A DNA stretch of 14,446 bases. Source: Accumulibacter sp032229525 (GTDB taxonomy: Bacteria > Pseudomonadota > Gammaproteobacteria > Burkholderiales > Rhodocyclaceae). The DNA lies in assembly GCF_032229525.1 (NCBI RefSeq), contig NZ_JAVTWB010000088.1:1-14446 (forward strand). Reading direction: 5' to 3'. Of the stretch, positions 1 through 7,433 are shown piece after piece (position 1 is the first letter of the stretch; each line of letters begins with the position of its first letter). The notes under the pieces are model-generated. The model searched no databases, had not been told where the DNA came from, and saw nothing but the letters and a program-made list of their open reading frames with translations. The translations under genes and the position numbers were made by a program.

Positions 1-2
1 CC

Positions 3-257
3 GGATTCACGCTGGTCAAGGGCGATCTGAACGGCATCGTGCGGGCGCGCCGCCTGTCCCGGGCCACCATGCGCAATATCAGGCAGAACCTGTTCTTCGC
101 CCTGGTCTACAACGCCGCCGGGGTGCCGGTCGCCGCTGGTATCTTGTATCCCTTCCTCGGCATCCTGGTGTCTCCCATGTTCGCCGCCGCGGCAATGAGC
201 CTGTCGTCGATCTCGGTGATCAGTAACGCTTTGCGGCTGCGCAGGATCTCTATCTGA
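3..257 (+). CDS. copA: Copper-translocating P-type ATPase (CopA-like), C-terminal end; 5' part outside window
   Basis: This is the last 84 residues of a P1B-type ATPase that exports Cu(I) from the cytoplasm across the inner membrane. The reading frame is open from base 3. It starts with the end of the soluble ATP-binding part (GFTLVKGDLNGIVRA) and continues into the two final membrane helices. The first helix has FALVYNAAGVPVAAG, containing the Tyr-Asn pair typical of TM7 in Cu(I) ATPases. The second has AAMSLSSISVISNALRLR, containing the Met/Ser motif of TM8. In this family the YN and MxxSS residues line the Cu(I) path; that is family knowledge. The stop is followed after 16 bases by the start of a YHS-domain gene, so the two were probably co-transcribed. 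The family is secure. The specificity for copper rests on the TM motifs and the neighbours. Confidence 0.88.
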   Translation, partial: GFTLVKGDLNGIVRARRLSRATMRNIRQNLFFALVYNAAGVPVAAGILYPFLGILVSPMFAAAAMSLSSISVISNALRLRRISI

Positions 258-273
258 CTCGAGGGAGCAAGAA

Positions 274-496
274 ATGCCAACTGAAACCAAAGTAAAAGAT
301 GTGGTGTGCGGCATGATGGTCGAGCCCGATAGTTATCGCTTCCGCTATCAGGGATAGTGACTATGCGTTCTGCTCAGCGCAATGTATCGAGCGTTTCGAG
401 GCCCATCCGCACTTGTATGTTGGCACGCCGGGTCATCCCGCGCCGAAGAAACAGGGCGCTGGCCAAAATGGTTGGTCAATCTTGCGCTGTGGTTGA
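274..496 (+). pseudogene. YHS-domain metal-binding protein, frameshifted
   Basis: An ATG at 274 follows a good ribosome-binding site (GAGGGAG, 261-267). It opens MPTETKVKDVVCGMMVEPDS, then YRFRYQG, then stops at a TAG at about 355. A one-base shift just there restores the rest of a YHS domain: SDYAFCSAQCIERFEAHPH, then LYVGTPGHPAPKKQG, ending at a TGA at 494-496. Joined, the product shows the expected VCGMMV start, the aromatic YQG-x-DYAFCS core and the C-x3-C-x3-RF end. YHS domains bind metal ions through these Cys residues and are common beside copper ATPases. The gene as read cannot make the domain. The cause may be a real mutation or a sequencing error. The C-terminus after KKQG looks short and may also be lost. 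Confidence 0.75.
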
Positions 497-744
497 ACAG
501 ACCATTTGGTGTGAGCATGGACTTGGCCAAGCGTCGTCCCAGGGATCACCAGCGGACGTCGCCGTGCGATTCCCATTGGCCCGGATGGCCAATGGATCTC
601 CCTGGAAGACGCTACCCGTGCGTCGGCTGCTGTACGGCGGGGCTTATTTGCAGCCGCCAAGACCACCGCTTCGGGCTGTGACGCCGATACCGGGATGGCG
701 TGCCAGAGTTCCATGACAAGTGTTACGTCCGCCGCTCACCAACA
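497..744 (+). other. Stretch without a recognised gene, between the YHS remnant and the DUF411 gene
   Basis: No protein family was recognised on either strand. One + frame (about 545-760) reads in a fairly protein-like way (for example AIPIGPDGQWISLEDATRAS) but has no convincing start or ribosome-binding site and no match known to me. It may be decayed coding DNA downstream of the broken YHS gene. The stretch holds one strong inverted repeat (573-595), listed separately. Confidence 0.3.
573..595. repeat. Perfect 9-bp inverted repeat with 5-bp spacer
   Basis: CCATTGGCC (573-581) is matched exactly by GGCCAATGG (587-595) around the spacer CGGAT. It could be a protein-binding operator or a hairpin. 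There is no following T-run, so it is not a standard terminator. It lies about 260 bases before the DUF411 gene. Confidence 0.55.
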
Positions 745-760
745 ATTACAGGAATGTAAT
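745..760 (+). promoter_or_regulatory. Palindromic box, candidate copper response-regulator (CopR/CusR-type) operator
   Basis: ATTACA (745-750), GGAA (751-754) and TGTAAT (755-760) form a perfect 6-4-6 palindrome in a locally AT-rich patch. It lies 95 bases before the DUF411 start, which opens the efflux cluster. Copper two-component regulators of the CopR/PcoR/CusR family bind short palindromes of this general layout (TGACA/TTACA half-sites with TGTAA partners). That is family knowledge, and the assignment here is inference. No clear -35/-10 pair could be placed with confidence. No copper regulator gene lies in the window. Confidence 0.4.
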
Positions 761-854
761 CCGGGCGTCAGCCTGCTGTGCGGGCAAATTACGCAGAATG
801 CGCCACCCGACTCCTCGTGCCAGTTCAACCAACCTCCCGGAACAGAAGCCTGCC

Positions 855-1286
855 ATGAAGCCATTTCGCCTCCTCCTCGCGCTTGCCCTCGTGTCGGCCG
901 CCCAGGCATTCGCCCAGGACGCCCCGCGCGTCGAGGTTTTCAAGAGCGCGTCTTGCAGTTGCTGTGGCGGCTGGGTCGAGCATCTGCGCGAAAATGGTTT
1001 CGAGGTCAGCACCCACGATATCGAAGACGTACCAGCAAACCGCGAGAAGCTGGGCATGCCCGAGAAATTTGGCTCGTGCCATACGGCAACGGTCAACGGC
1101 TACGTGCTCGAGGGTCACGTGCCGGCCGCCGATATCAAGCGCTTGCTCAAGGAGAAGCCGCAGGCCCTGGGGCTCGCGGTGCCCGGAATGCCGGCCAGCT
1201 CGCCCGGGATGGGCGGCAGCCCGGTTCCCTACGACAGCTTGCTGGTCAACGGCAACGGTTCCAGCCGCGTTTTTGCCAAGCACTGA
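855..1286 (+). CDS. DUF411 periplasmic metal-binding protein
   Basis: The product is 143 residues. Residues 1-20 form a signal peptide (hydrophobic LLLALALVSAAQAFA, likely cut before Gln21), so the protein acts in the periplasm. The mature part opens with VEVFKSASCSCCGGW, giving the C34-x-C36-C37 cluster that defines DUF411. Further possible ligands are Cys75-His76 (GSCHT) and His88 (EGH). DUF411 proteins are thioredoxin-like metal-binding proteins that often sit in copper or multi-metal resistance clusters, and their exact role is not settled. The start was chosen at 855 because an upstream extension lacks a signal peptide. The ribosome-binding site (AGAAG, 844-848) is weak. The gene lies 42 bases before the TolC-like gene and is probably the first gene of the efflux operon. 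Confidence 0.88.
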   Translation: MKPFRLLLALALVSAAQAFAQDAPRVEVFKSASCSCCGGWVEHLRENGFEVSTHDIEDVPANREKLGMPEKFGSCHTATVNGYVLEGHVPAADIKRLLKEKPQALGLAVPGMPASSPGMGGSPVPYDSLLVNGNGSSRVFAKH

Positions 1287-1328
1287 GCGACCGCAATCGA
1301 TGCATAGCCGCACGCTCCGAGCCCTACC

Positions 1329-2582
1329 ATGACGGCTGTGCGCTGGCCACGACGGCTGGCGGCTGGCCTCCTGCTCGCCGGGCTGCTGAGCTTGCCCGGA
1401 CTGGCCGCTCCTGTGCAGGCGCAGGAAGGCAGCCTGGCGTTCTGGCTGGAACAGGCGTGGCTGAGAAATCCGCAGGCGAAGTCGCTGGACTCCCGCGAGG
1501 GCGAAGCACGCGCGGCGCAAGAAGTCGCTGCCGGTCTGACGCCGGAGCCGGGGTCGGTCAGCGTCGGCGCGCTCAACGACCAGCTCAACAGCAATCGCGG
1601 CAAACGCGAGGTCGCCGTCGAGCTGAACACTTACCTGTGGCTGCCGGGACAGAAGGCCGCGCGTGAAGCTGAGGCCGAGAGCCGTTTTGATGAAGTCGGC
1701 GCCAGGCGCAACGCGCTGCGCCTGGCGATCGCCGGCGAGCTGCGCGAGGCGTGGTGGACCCTGGCCGCCACGCGCAATACCGCCTCCCTGGCGGCACGGC
1801 GCCTGCAGACCGCGCGCGCCCTGGCCAGCGAAGTGCAGCGTCGCTACCAGGCCGGCGATCTGTCGCGGATCGACGCCAATCTCGCACAAATGGAAACGCA
1901 GGCGGCCGAAGCCGATTGGATCGATGCCGACAGCGCGCTATTGCAGGCCGAGCACGCCTTTCGTGCACTCACCGGGGCACCGGCGCCGTCGTCGATCAGC
2001 GTCGAACAGCCGGCGACACCAGACGCTGCTGGCGTCAGTCGCTTGTTGCCGGCGACGCACCCGCAACTGACCGCCGCCGCCGCCGCCTCGCGCAGCGCCC
2101 GGGCCAAGGTAAAAGTTGCCGAAGAGTCGCGCCGCGCCGCGCCGGAAGTGAGCTTGATCGCACTTCGCGAACGCGCCGACTTCAGCGAATCGTATTCGGA
2201 CAGCGTCGGCATCCGACTGAAGATTCCCTTTTCTTCGGGTGCTCTGGTGCGCCGCGAAAGCTCGGCGGCACAGGCCGAGGCCGACCAGAGCGACGCTGAA
2301 ATGCAGCGCGTCGAGAAGCGCATCGAGCTCGACGCCGCGCGCGCCCGACAAGCCTTGCAGGCCGCCGAACGGCAGTACGCACTCGCCGAACAGCGGCACA
2401 CGCTGAGCGCCGACAGCCTGCGCCTGGCCGAAAAGAGCTTTGCCCTGGGCGAAGCCGACCTGGCGATGCTGCTGCGCATCCGCGCCGCCGCCTACGACGC
2501 CGACACTTTTCTAGGCCGCCAGCGGATTGCCCGCGCGGCGGCTATTTCGCGCCTCAATCAAACCCTGGGAGTGCTGCCGTGA
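1329..2582 (+). CDS. TolC-family outer-membrane factor of a metal efflux system (CusC/CzcC-like)
   Basis: The product is 417 residues. A signal peptide is followed by VQAQEG, likely cut near residue 31, and there is no lipobox Cys. The mature protein is rich in Ala, Arg and Glu with long helical stretches and two similar halves, as in TolC trimers that form the outer-membrane exit duct. Typical segments are LAFWLEQAWLRNPQ near the start and the repeat-like RRLQTARALASEVQRRYQAG and LRLAEKSFALGEADLAMLL, each with the xG[DE] turn common in TolC proteins. It should dock with the adaptor (3135-4280) and the RND pump (4282-7386). No clear ribosome-binding site precedes the ATG. The gene ends within a short tandem duplication shared with the next start. 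The family call is firm. The metal specificity cannot be read from this subunit. Confidence 0.87.
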   Translation: MTAVRWPRRLAAGLLLAGLLSLPGLAAPVQAQEGSLAFWLEQAWLRNPQAKSLDSREGEARAAQEVAAGLTPEPGSVSVGALNDQLNSNRGKREVAVELNTYLWLPGQKAAREAEAESRFDEVGARRNALRLAIAGELREAWWTLAATRNTASLAARRLQTARALASEVQRRYQAGDLSRIDANLAQMETQAAEADWIDADSALLQAEHAFRALTGAPAPSSISVEQPATPDAAGVSRLLPATHPQLTAAAAASRSARAKVKVAEESRRAAPEVSLIALRERADFSESYSDSVGIRLKIPFSSGALVRRESSAAQAEADQSDAEMQRVEKRIELDAARARQALQAAERQYALAEQRHTLSADSLRLAEKSFALGEADLAMLLRIRAAAYDADTFLGRQRIARAAAISRLNQTLGVLP

Positions 2583-2596
2583 GAGTGCTGTCGTGA
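2569..2596 (+). repeat. 14-bp tandem duplication at a stop/start junction
   Basis: GAGTGCTGCCGTGA (2569-2582) is followed directly by GAGTGCTGTCGTGA (2583-2596), with one mismatch. The first copy carries the TGA stop of the TolC-like gene. The second carries the GTG start (2593) of the next gene. Without the duplication, stop and start would overlap in a GTGA, a common coupled arrangement. Confidence 0.85.
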
Positions 2597-3114
2597 AGCA
2601 GCTTCTGGCCACCGCCTTGCTGGTAATCGCGTTTTCGGCCTTTGGCCACGGTGGCGAAGATCACGGCGCACCGCCACCGGCGCTCAGCCAGAGCGTCGCG
2701 CCACGCGCGAGCGCCGCCACCGCCGACTTTGAAGTCGTTGCCGCGCTCGAAGACCAGAAATTGGTGGTCTATGTCGATCACTTCGCCAGCAACCAGCCGG
2801 TGACCGGTGCCAAGGTCGAGGTCGAGGGTGATCTGGCCGGTGCGCAGGGCGTCGCCAGCGAGACCTCACCCGGCACCTACGTCATCGCACTCGCCGCCAA
2901 CTTTCCGGCGGCCAGACATCCGCTGACGATCAGCATCGAGAGCAGCGACAACGCCGACCTGCTATCGCTGCTGCTCGATACGTCGCAGCCGGCAAGTAGC
3001 GCCGCGGCGCACAGCCACGACTGGAGCGAGTGGACGGTATGGGTACTGGCCGCCGCGCTGCTGCTCGCCGGCGCCGCCCTGCTCGTGCTCCGGCGCCGCC
3101 GGCAACACCGATAA
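2593..3114 (+). CDS. Small membrane-anchored periplasmic protein of the metal efflux operon, unknown function
   Basis: The product is 173 residues from a GTG start at 2593. This start was chosen because it begins directly with a signal-like segment (MKQLLATALLVIAFSAFG). A cut after Gly18 would leave a mature N-terminus HGGEDHG, a His/acid cluster suited to metal binding. Residues of about 50-120 look like a beta-sandwich (VYVDHFASNQPVTGAKVEVE and SPGTYVIALAANF), similar in style to Ig-like or carboxypeptidase-regulatory-type domains. A second His patch (AAAHSHDW) precedes a C-terminal membrane helix (about 147-166) and the basic tail RRRRQHR, which should stay in the cytoplasm. The gene sits between the outer-membrane factor and the adaptor, 20 bases before the latter. 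It may be a metal chaperone or an assembly factor for the pump. That is inference; no named family was recognised. Confidence 0.75.
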   Translation: MKQLLATALLVIAFSAFGHGGEDHGAPPPALSQSVAPRASAATADFEVVAALEDQKLVVYVDHFASNQPVTGAKVEVEGDLAGAQGVASETSPGTYVIALAANFPAARHPLTISIESSDNADLLSLLLDTSQPASSAAAHSHDWSEWTVWVLAAALLLAGAALLVLRRRRQHR

Positions 3115-3134
3115 TCTCCGAGAGGCCACCGACA

Positions 3135-4280
3135 ATGAACTTTCGCCGCATTCTCGCTGCCGCGACGCTGGCTTGCCTGGCCAGTGCCGCGCTGGCGCAT
3201 GGCGACGAGGATCACGGCCAGGTCACGCAAAAAGCAGCGTCGGCAAGCGCGGCAAAGGCAGGTGCCACGGCAAGCGTGCGCCACACCACGTCGCCGCAGC
3301 GCCTGCCCGACGGCAGCCTGTTCGTGCCCAAGCCGCTGCAGCGCCAGATCGGCGTGCGCAGCGAACAGGTCGTCATCGGTCCGCTCTCGGCTTCGATCGA
3401 ACTCAACGGCCAGGTAATCGCCGACCCGGAGACCGGCGGTCGCGTGCAGGCGACGTTCGCCGGCAGTGTCGAACCCGGCCCCAAAGGCATGCCGGTTCCC
3501 GGCCGAAAAGTCACCAGGGGCGAGATCCTGGCGTACCTGCGCCCGGTCAGTAGTGCCATCGAACGGGGCAACCAGAAGGCGCAGCAGGCCGAGTTGGCGG
3601 GCCAATTGGCGATTGCCGACGCGCGCGTGCGACGGCTCGAGGAGCTCGAAGGCGCGGTGGCGCACAAGGAAATCGAAGCGGCGCGCATCGAACGCAGCGC
3701 GCTGCGCAAGCGCCTGGCCGCGACCAGCGCCAGCATCGACAGCGCCGAGCCCTTGCGCGCGCCGGTAACGGGCGTGATCAGCGCCAGCCGCCTGGTCGCC
3801 GGTCAGGTCGTCGATGCCAAGGAAATCCTCTTCGAGATCATCGACCCGTCACGCCTGGCGGTCGAGGCTCTGGCCTACCAGGCCGGCATCGGCGCGACGC
3901 TGATTTCGGCCAGCGCGCTGTCCGAGCAAGGCGCGCTGGAACTCGCTTTCGTCGGCGGCGGCCGACAGATGCGCGAACAGGCGCTGCCGCTGCTGTTCCG
4001 GATCGTCACGCCGAACTCGATGGTCGCCGTCGGGCAACCACTCAAGGTGATCGTTCGTACCGCGCACGAGATCGCCGGCGCCGCCGTGCCGCGTTCGGCG
4101 CTGACCCGCATCGGCGCCGGCGAGACGGCGGTCTGGGTGCATACCGACGCCGAACGTTTTGTCGCCCGCCGGGTGCACCCGCAGTCGCTCGATGCCAACA
4201 GGGTGGCGATTGTCGACGGCCTGCACGACGGCGATCGCGTGGTCGTCGAGGGCGCCGGCCTGTTATCGCAGGTACGCTGA
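3135..4280 (+). CDS. Periplasmic adaptor subunit of a heavy-metal RND efflux pump (CusB/CzcB-like)
   Basis: The product is 381 residues. The signal peptide ends ALA, giving a predicted mature N-terminus of HGDEDHG (His22 to Gly28). A low-complexity Ala/Lys linker follows. Then come the first half of the barrel-sandwich domain (ASIELNGQVIADPETGGRVQ), a helical hairpin of about residues 138-200 rich in Ala/Glu/Arg, and the second lipoyl half (PVTGVISASRLVAGQVVDAK). The beta-barrel and membrane-proximal parts end in DGDRVVVEGAGLL. This is the membrane-fusion-protein order, linking the inner-membrane pump to the TolC-like duct. The ATG at 3135 has GAGAGG about 10 bases upstream. The stop is one base from the pump start, so translation is probably coupled. 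The metal-binding Met residues of E. coli CusB were not identified by eye. Confidence 0.9.
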   Translation: MNFRRILAAATLACLASAALAHGDEDHGQVTQKAASASAAKAGATASVRHTTSPQRLPDGSLFVPKPLQRQIGVRSEQVVIGPLSASIELNGQVIADPETGGRVQATFAGSVEPGPKGMPVPGRKVTRGEILAYLRPVSSAIERGNQKAQQAELAGQLAIADARVRRLEELEGAVAHKEIEAARIERSALRKRLAATSASIDSAEPLRAPVTGVISASRLVAGQVVDAKEILFEIIDPSRLAVEALAYQAGIGATLISASALSEQGALELAFVGGGRQMREQALPLLFRIVTPNSMVAVGQPLKVIVRTAHEIAGAAVPRSALTRIGAGETAVWVHTDAERFVARRVHPQSLDANRVAIVDGLHDGDRVVVEGAGLLSQVR

Positions 4281-4281
4281 C

Positions 4282-7200
4282 ATGTTCGAACTGATTATCC
4301 GCGTCAGCCTCAAGCAGCGGCTGATCGTCCTTGGCATCTCACTGTTGCTGATCATCTACGGCGCGATCACACTGCGCCAGATGCCGGTCGATGTCTTCCC
4401 CGACCTCAACAAGCCGACGGTGACGCTGATGACCGAGGCCGGCGGCATGGCGCCGGAGGAAGTCGAGCAGCTGGTGACTTTCCCGATCGAATCGGGGATG
4501 AACGGCATGCCGGGGGTGACGCGCGTGCGTTCGGTCTCGGGCATCGGCCTGTCGATCATTTATGTCGAATTCGAGTGGGGATCGGACATCTACCGCAACC
4601 GGCAGCAGATCGCCGAGCGCCTGAATCTGGTGCGCGATCAGTTGCCGCCGGGGATCGTCCCGCAGCTCGGGCCGATCTCGTCGATCATGGGCGAGATCCT
4701 GCTGATCGCCATCCCCGCCGACCCCGCCAGGGTCAGCCCGATGGCCGTTCGCGAGTACGCCGACTGGGTGATGCGGCCGCGACTGCTGACCATTCCCGGC
4801 GTCGCCCAGGTGATCCCCATCGGCGGCGAAGTGCGCCAGTACCGGGTTGAACTGCGTCCCGCACAGCTACAGGCGCTGGGCGTCGAACGCGAGAAACTGG
4901 AAGCCGCGCTGCGTGATTTCGGCGCCAACACCAGTGGTGGCTTCCTTGAAGTGCAGGGCCGCGAATATCTGATCCGCCAGATCGGCCGCAGCTCGCGCAT
5001 CGAGGACCTGCAGAACCTGGTGGTGACCGTCCGAAATGGCCAGTCGATCGTCCTCAAGCAACTGGCCGACGTCAAGCTGGCGCCGGCGATCAAACGCGGT
5101 GACGGCAGTTTCCAGGGCAAGCCGGCGGTGATTCTGTCGGTGCAGAAGCAGCCGGCCGCCGACAGTGTGTCGCTCACCCGCGAAGTCGAGAAAGCCATCG
5201 ACGAGCTCGCCAGGAGCCTGCCCGAAGGCATCGAAGCGCCGTCGTTCCTCTTCAAGCAGGCCGATTTCATCGAGCACTCGGTGAACAACGTCGCGGAGGC
5301 ACTGCGCGATGGGGCGATCCTGGTTGCCGTAATCCTTTTCCTGTTTCTGCTCAACGTGCGCACGACGATTATCTCGCTGATGGCCATTCCGGTATCACTG
5401 CTGGCGACGGCGCTGGTCTTTCGCTACTTCGGCCTGTCGATCAACACCATGACCCTGGGCGGCCTGGCGATTGCCATCGGCGAGCTGGTTGATGATGCGG
5501 TGGTCGGCGTCGAGAACGTCTTGCGGCGCCTCAAGCTAAACCGCGCCGCCAGCACGCCACGGCCGGTGATCGAGGTGATCGCCGCCGCCACGCTGGAAGT
5601 GCGTTCGGCGATCGTCTACGCGACGGTGATCATCGTCCTGGTGTTCGTACCGCTGTTCGTCCTGCCGGGAATCGAGGGCCGTCTGTTCACGCCGCTCGGC
5701 GTCGCCTACATCGTCTCGATCCTGGCCAGCATGATCGTCTCGGTGACGCTGACGCCGGTGATGGCCTATTACCTCTTGCCACAAATGAAGCAACTGCACG
5801 CCGGCGACAGCCCGCTGGTGATCTGGCTCAAGCGCGCCGACGCGCGCCTCCTGCACTGGTCCTTCGCGCGTGCGCGCGGCCTGCTGTTCGGCGCGCTGCT
5901 GCTGGTGCTGCTCGTTGCGGCGAGCGTGCCGTTCTTCCCGCGTTCCTTCCTGCCGCCTTTCAACGAGGGCACGCTGACCGTCAATGTGCTGCTCAACCCG
6001 GGCACCTCGCTGAGCGAATCGAACCGCATCGGCACGCTCGCCGAGCAACTGGTCGCCGACGTTCCCGAGGTCACCAAGGTCGGCCGGCGGACCGGGCGCG
6101 CCGAACTCGACGAACACGCCGAGGGCGTGCACTACACCGAGATGGACGTCGATCTCAAGGCTTCCGATCGCGGCCGTGCCGAAATCATTGCCGACATCCG
6201 GCAGCGTCTCGGCACGCTGCCGGCGGCGTCCAACGTCGGGCAGCCGATCTCGCATCGGCTCGATCACCTGCTCTCGGGCGTCCGCGCCCAGATCGCGCTG
6301 AAGATCTACGGTGACGACCTCGACACCCTGCGCGGCCTGGCCGCCGATCTACGCGGACGGCTGGCGCAGATTGCCGGGGTGACCGACCTGCAGATCGAGA
6401 AGCAGGTGCTGATTCCACAGGTGAAAATCCACCTCGACTACGAGAAGGCGGCGCGCTACGGCGTCGCTCCCGGCAATCTGCTGCGCAGCCTCGAACAAAT
6501 GATCGAGGGCGAGCGGATCACCGAGATCGTCGAGGGCAACCGCCGCTTCGACCTGCTGGTACGCCTGCCGGAAAGCGCGCGTGGGCCGCAGGCGCTGGCC
6601 GATCTGCTGATCGAGACACCGACCGGCCACGTACCGCTGTCGAAAGTCGCCGCCGTCGAGGAAAGCGATGGCCCGAACCAGGTCAGCCGCGAGAATTCAC
6701 GGCGCCGCATCGTTCTTTCGGCCAACACCGACGGCCGCGACATGTCGCAGGTGATCGCCGACATCCGCAGCGAACTCGCCGCCAAACCGCTGCCCGACGG
6801 CTATTTCACCGCGCTCGAGGGCCAGTTCCAGGCGCAGGAACAGGCCGCGCAACTGATCAGCGTGCTCGCCACGATCTCGCTGACGATGATCTTCATGGTC
6901 CTCTACAGCCGCTACCGTTCGACCGCACTGACGCTGATCATCATGGGCAACATCCCGCTGGCGCTGGTCGGCAGTGTGATCGCGTTGTGGATTTCCGGGC
7001 AACCGCTGTCGGTCGCCGCACTCGTCGGTTTCATCACCCTGACCGGCATCGCCACCCGCAACGGCATCCTCAAGATCAGTCACTACATCAACCTGTGTGC
7101 CTTCGAGGGCGAGGCCTTCGGCCAGCACATGATCGTCCGCGGTTCGCTGGAGCGTCTGACACCGGTGCTGATGACCGCGCTGGTGGCGGCTTTCGCGCTG

Positions 7201-7386
7201 CTGCCGCTGCTGCTTTCGGCCGACGCACCGGGCAAGGAAGTGCTGCACCCGGTGGCGGTGGTGATCTTCGGCGGACTGATCAGTTCGACGCTGCTCGACA
7301 GCCTGCTGACGCCGCTGATGTTCTGGATGTGGGGCAAGCCGGCGCTGGAACGTCTGCTCGCTGCCCATGACAGTGAAAGTTTTTAA
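4282..7386 (+). CDS. Heavy-metal efflux RND pump, CusA/CzcA family
   Basis: The product is 1034 residues, the normal length for this family. It is the proton-driven inner-membrane pump of a tripartite system. Early motifs include VDVFPDLNKPTV and the GMAPEEVEQLVTFPIE segment. TM4 has GGLAIAIGELVDD with AVVGVEN, giving Asp404, Asp405 and Glu411. An Asp and Glu in this helix carry protons in HME-RND pumps, and the AIG-x3-D pattern is closer to the monovalent-metal group than to CzcA (DFG-x3-DG). A hand alignment to E. coli CusA puts Asn568, Tyr618 and His662 at the three Met that clamp copper there (Met573, Met623, Met672). The substrate therefore cannot be called safely. The ATG at 4282 was chosen because it starts the conserved MFELIIRVSLKQR and lies one base after the adaptor stop. 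Confidence 0.93.
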   Translation: MFELIIRVSLKQRLIVLGISLLLIIYGAITLRQMPVDVFPDLNKPTVTLMTEAGGMAPEEVEQLVTFPIESGMNGMPGVTRVRSVSGIGLSIIYVEFEWGSDIYRNRQQIAERLNLVRDQLPPGIVPQLGPISSIMGEILLIAIPADPARVSPMAVREYADWVMRPRLLTIPGVAQVIPIGGEVRQYRVELRPAQLQALGVEREKLEAALRDFGANTSGGFLEVQGREYLIRQIGRSSRIEDLQNLVVTVRNGQSIVLKQLADVKLAPAIKRGDGSFQGKPAVILSVQKQPAADSVSLTREVEKAIDELARSLPEGIEAPSFLFKQADFIEHSVNNVAEALRDGAILVAVILFLFLLNVRTTIISLMAIPVSLLATALVFRYFGLSINTMTLGGLAIAIGELVDDAVVGVENVLRRLKLNRAASTPRPVIEVIAAATLEVRSAIVYATVIIVLVFVPLFVLPGIEGRLFTPLGVAYIVSILASMIVSVTLTPVMAYYLLPQMKQLHAGDSPLVIWLKRADARLLHWSFARARGLLFGALLLVLLVAASVPFFPRSFLPPFNEGTLTVNVLLNPGTSLSESNRIGTLAEQLVADVPEVTKVGRRTGRAELDEHAEGVHYTEMDVDLKASDRGRAEIIADIRQRLGTLPAASNVGQPISHRLDHLLSGVRAQIALKIYGDDLDTLRGLAADLRGRLAQIAGVTDLQIEKQVLIPQVKIHLDYEKAARYGVAPGNLLRSLEQMIEGERITEIVEGNRRFDLLVRLPESARGPQALADLLIETPTGHVPLSKVAAVEESDGPNQVSRENSRRRIVLSANTDGRDMSQVIADIRSELAAKPLPDGYFTALEGQFQAQEQAAQLISVLATISLTMIFMVLYSRYRSTALTLIIMGNIPLALVGSVIALWISGQPLSVAALVGFITLTGIATRNGILKISHYINLCAFEGEAFGQHMIVRGSLERLTPVLMTALVAAFALLPLLLSADAPGKEVLHPVAVVIFGGLISSTLLDSLLTPLMFWMWGKPALERLLAAHDSESF

Positions 7387-7394
7387 ACCGCTTC

Positions 7395-7412
7395 TGAACC
7401 CATTGAACCCAT
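7395..7412 (+). repeat. 9-bp direct tandem repeat downstream of the pump gene
   Basis: TGAACCCAT occurs twice without a gap (7395-7403 and 7404-7412) and a third copy begins (TG). It lies in the 47-base spacer between the pump stop and the next start. It may be simple replication slippage; no function is claimed. Confidence 0.7.
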
Positions 7413-7433
7413 TGCACCGATAAGGAGTTTCCC

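Noticed and set aside
695..1666. Long + frame overlapping the DUF411 gene and the start of the TolC-like gene
   Set aside because: Very Arg/Gly-rich composition without a family or ribosome-binding site; it lies in the wrong frame of two recognised genes.
825..1889. Long open frame on the - strand (354 residues) opposite the DUF411 and TolC-like genes
   Set aside because: It is a mirror of GC-rich coding DNA: Arg/Gln-rich, with no family, and it crosses two well-supported genes.
6697..7368. His/Gln-rich - strand frame opposite the RND pump, tempting as a metal-binding protein
   Set aside because: The His/Gln bias comes from the complement of Leu/Val codons in membrane helices; the + frame is a clear pump.
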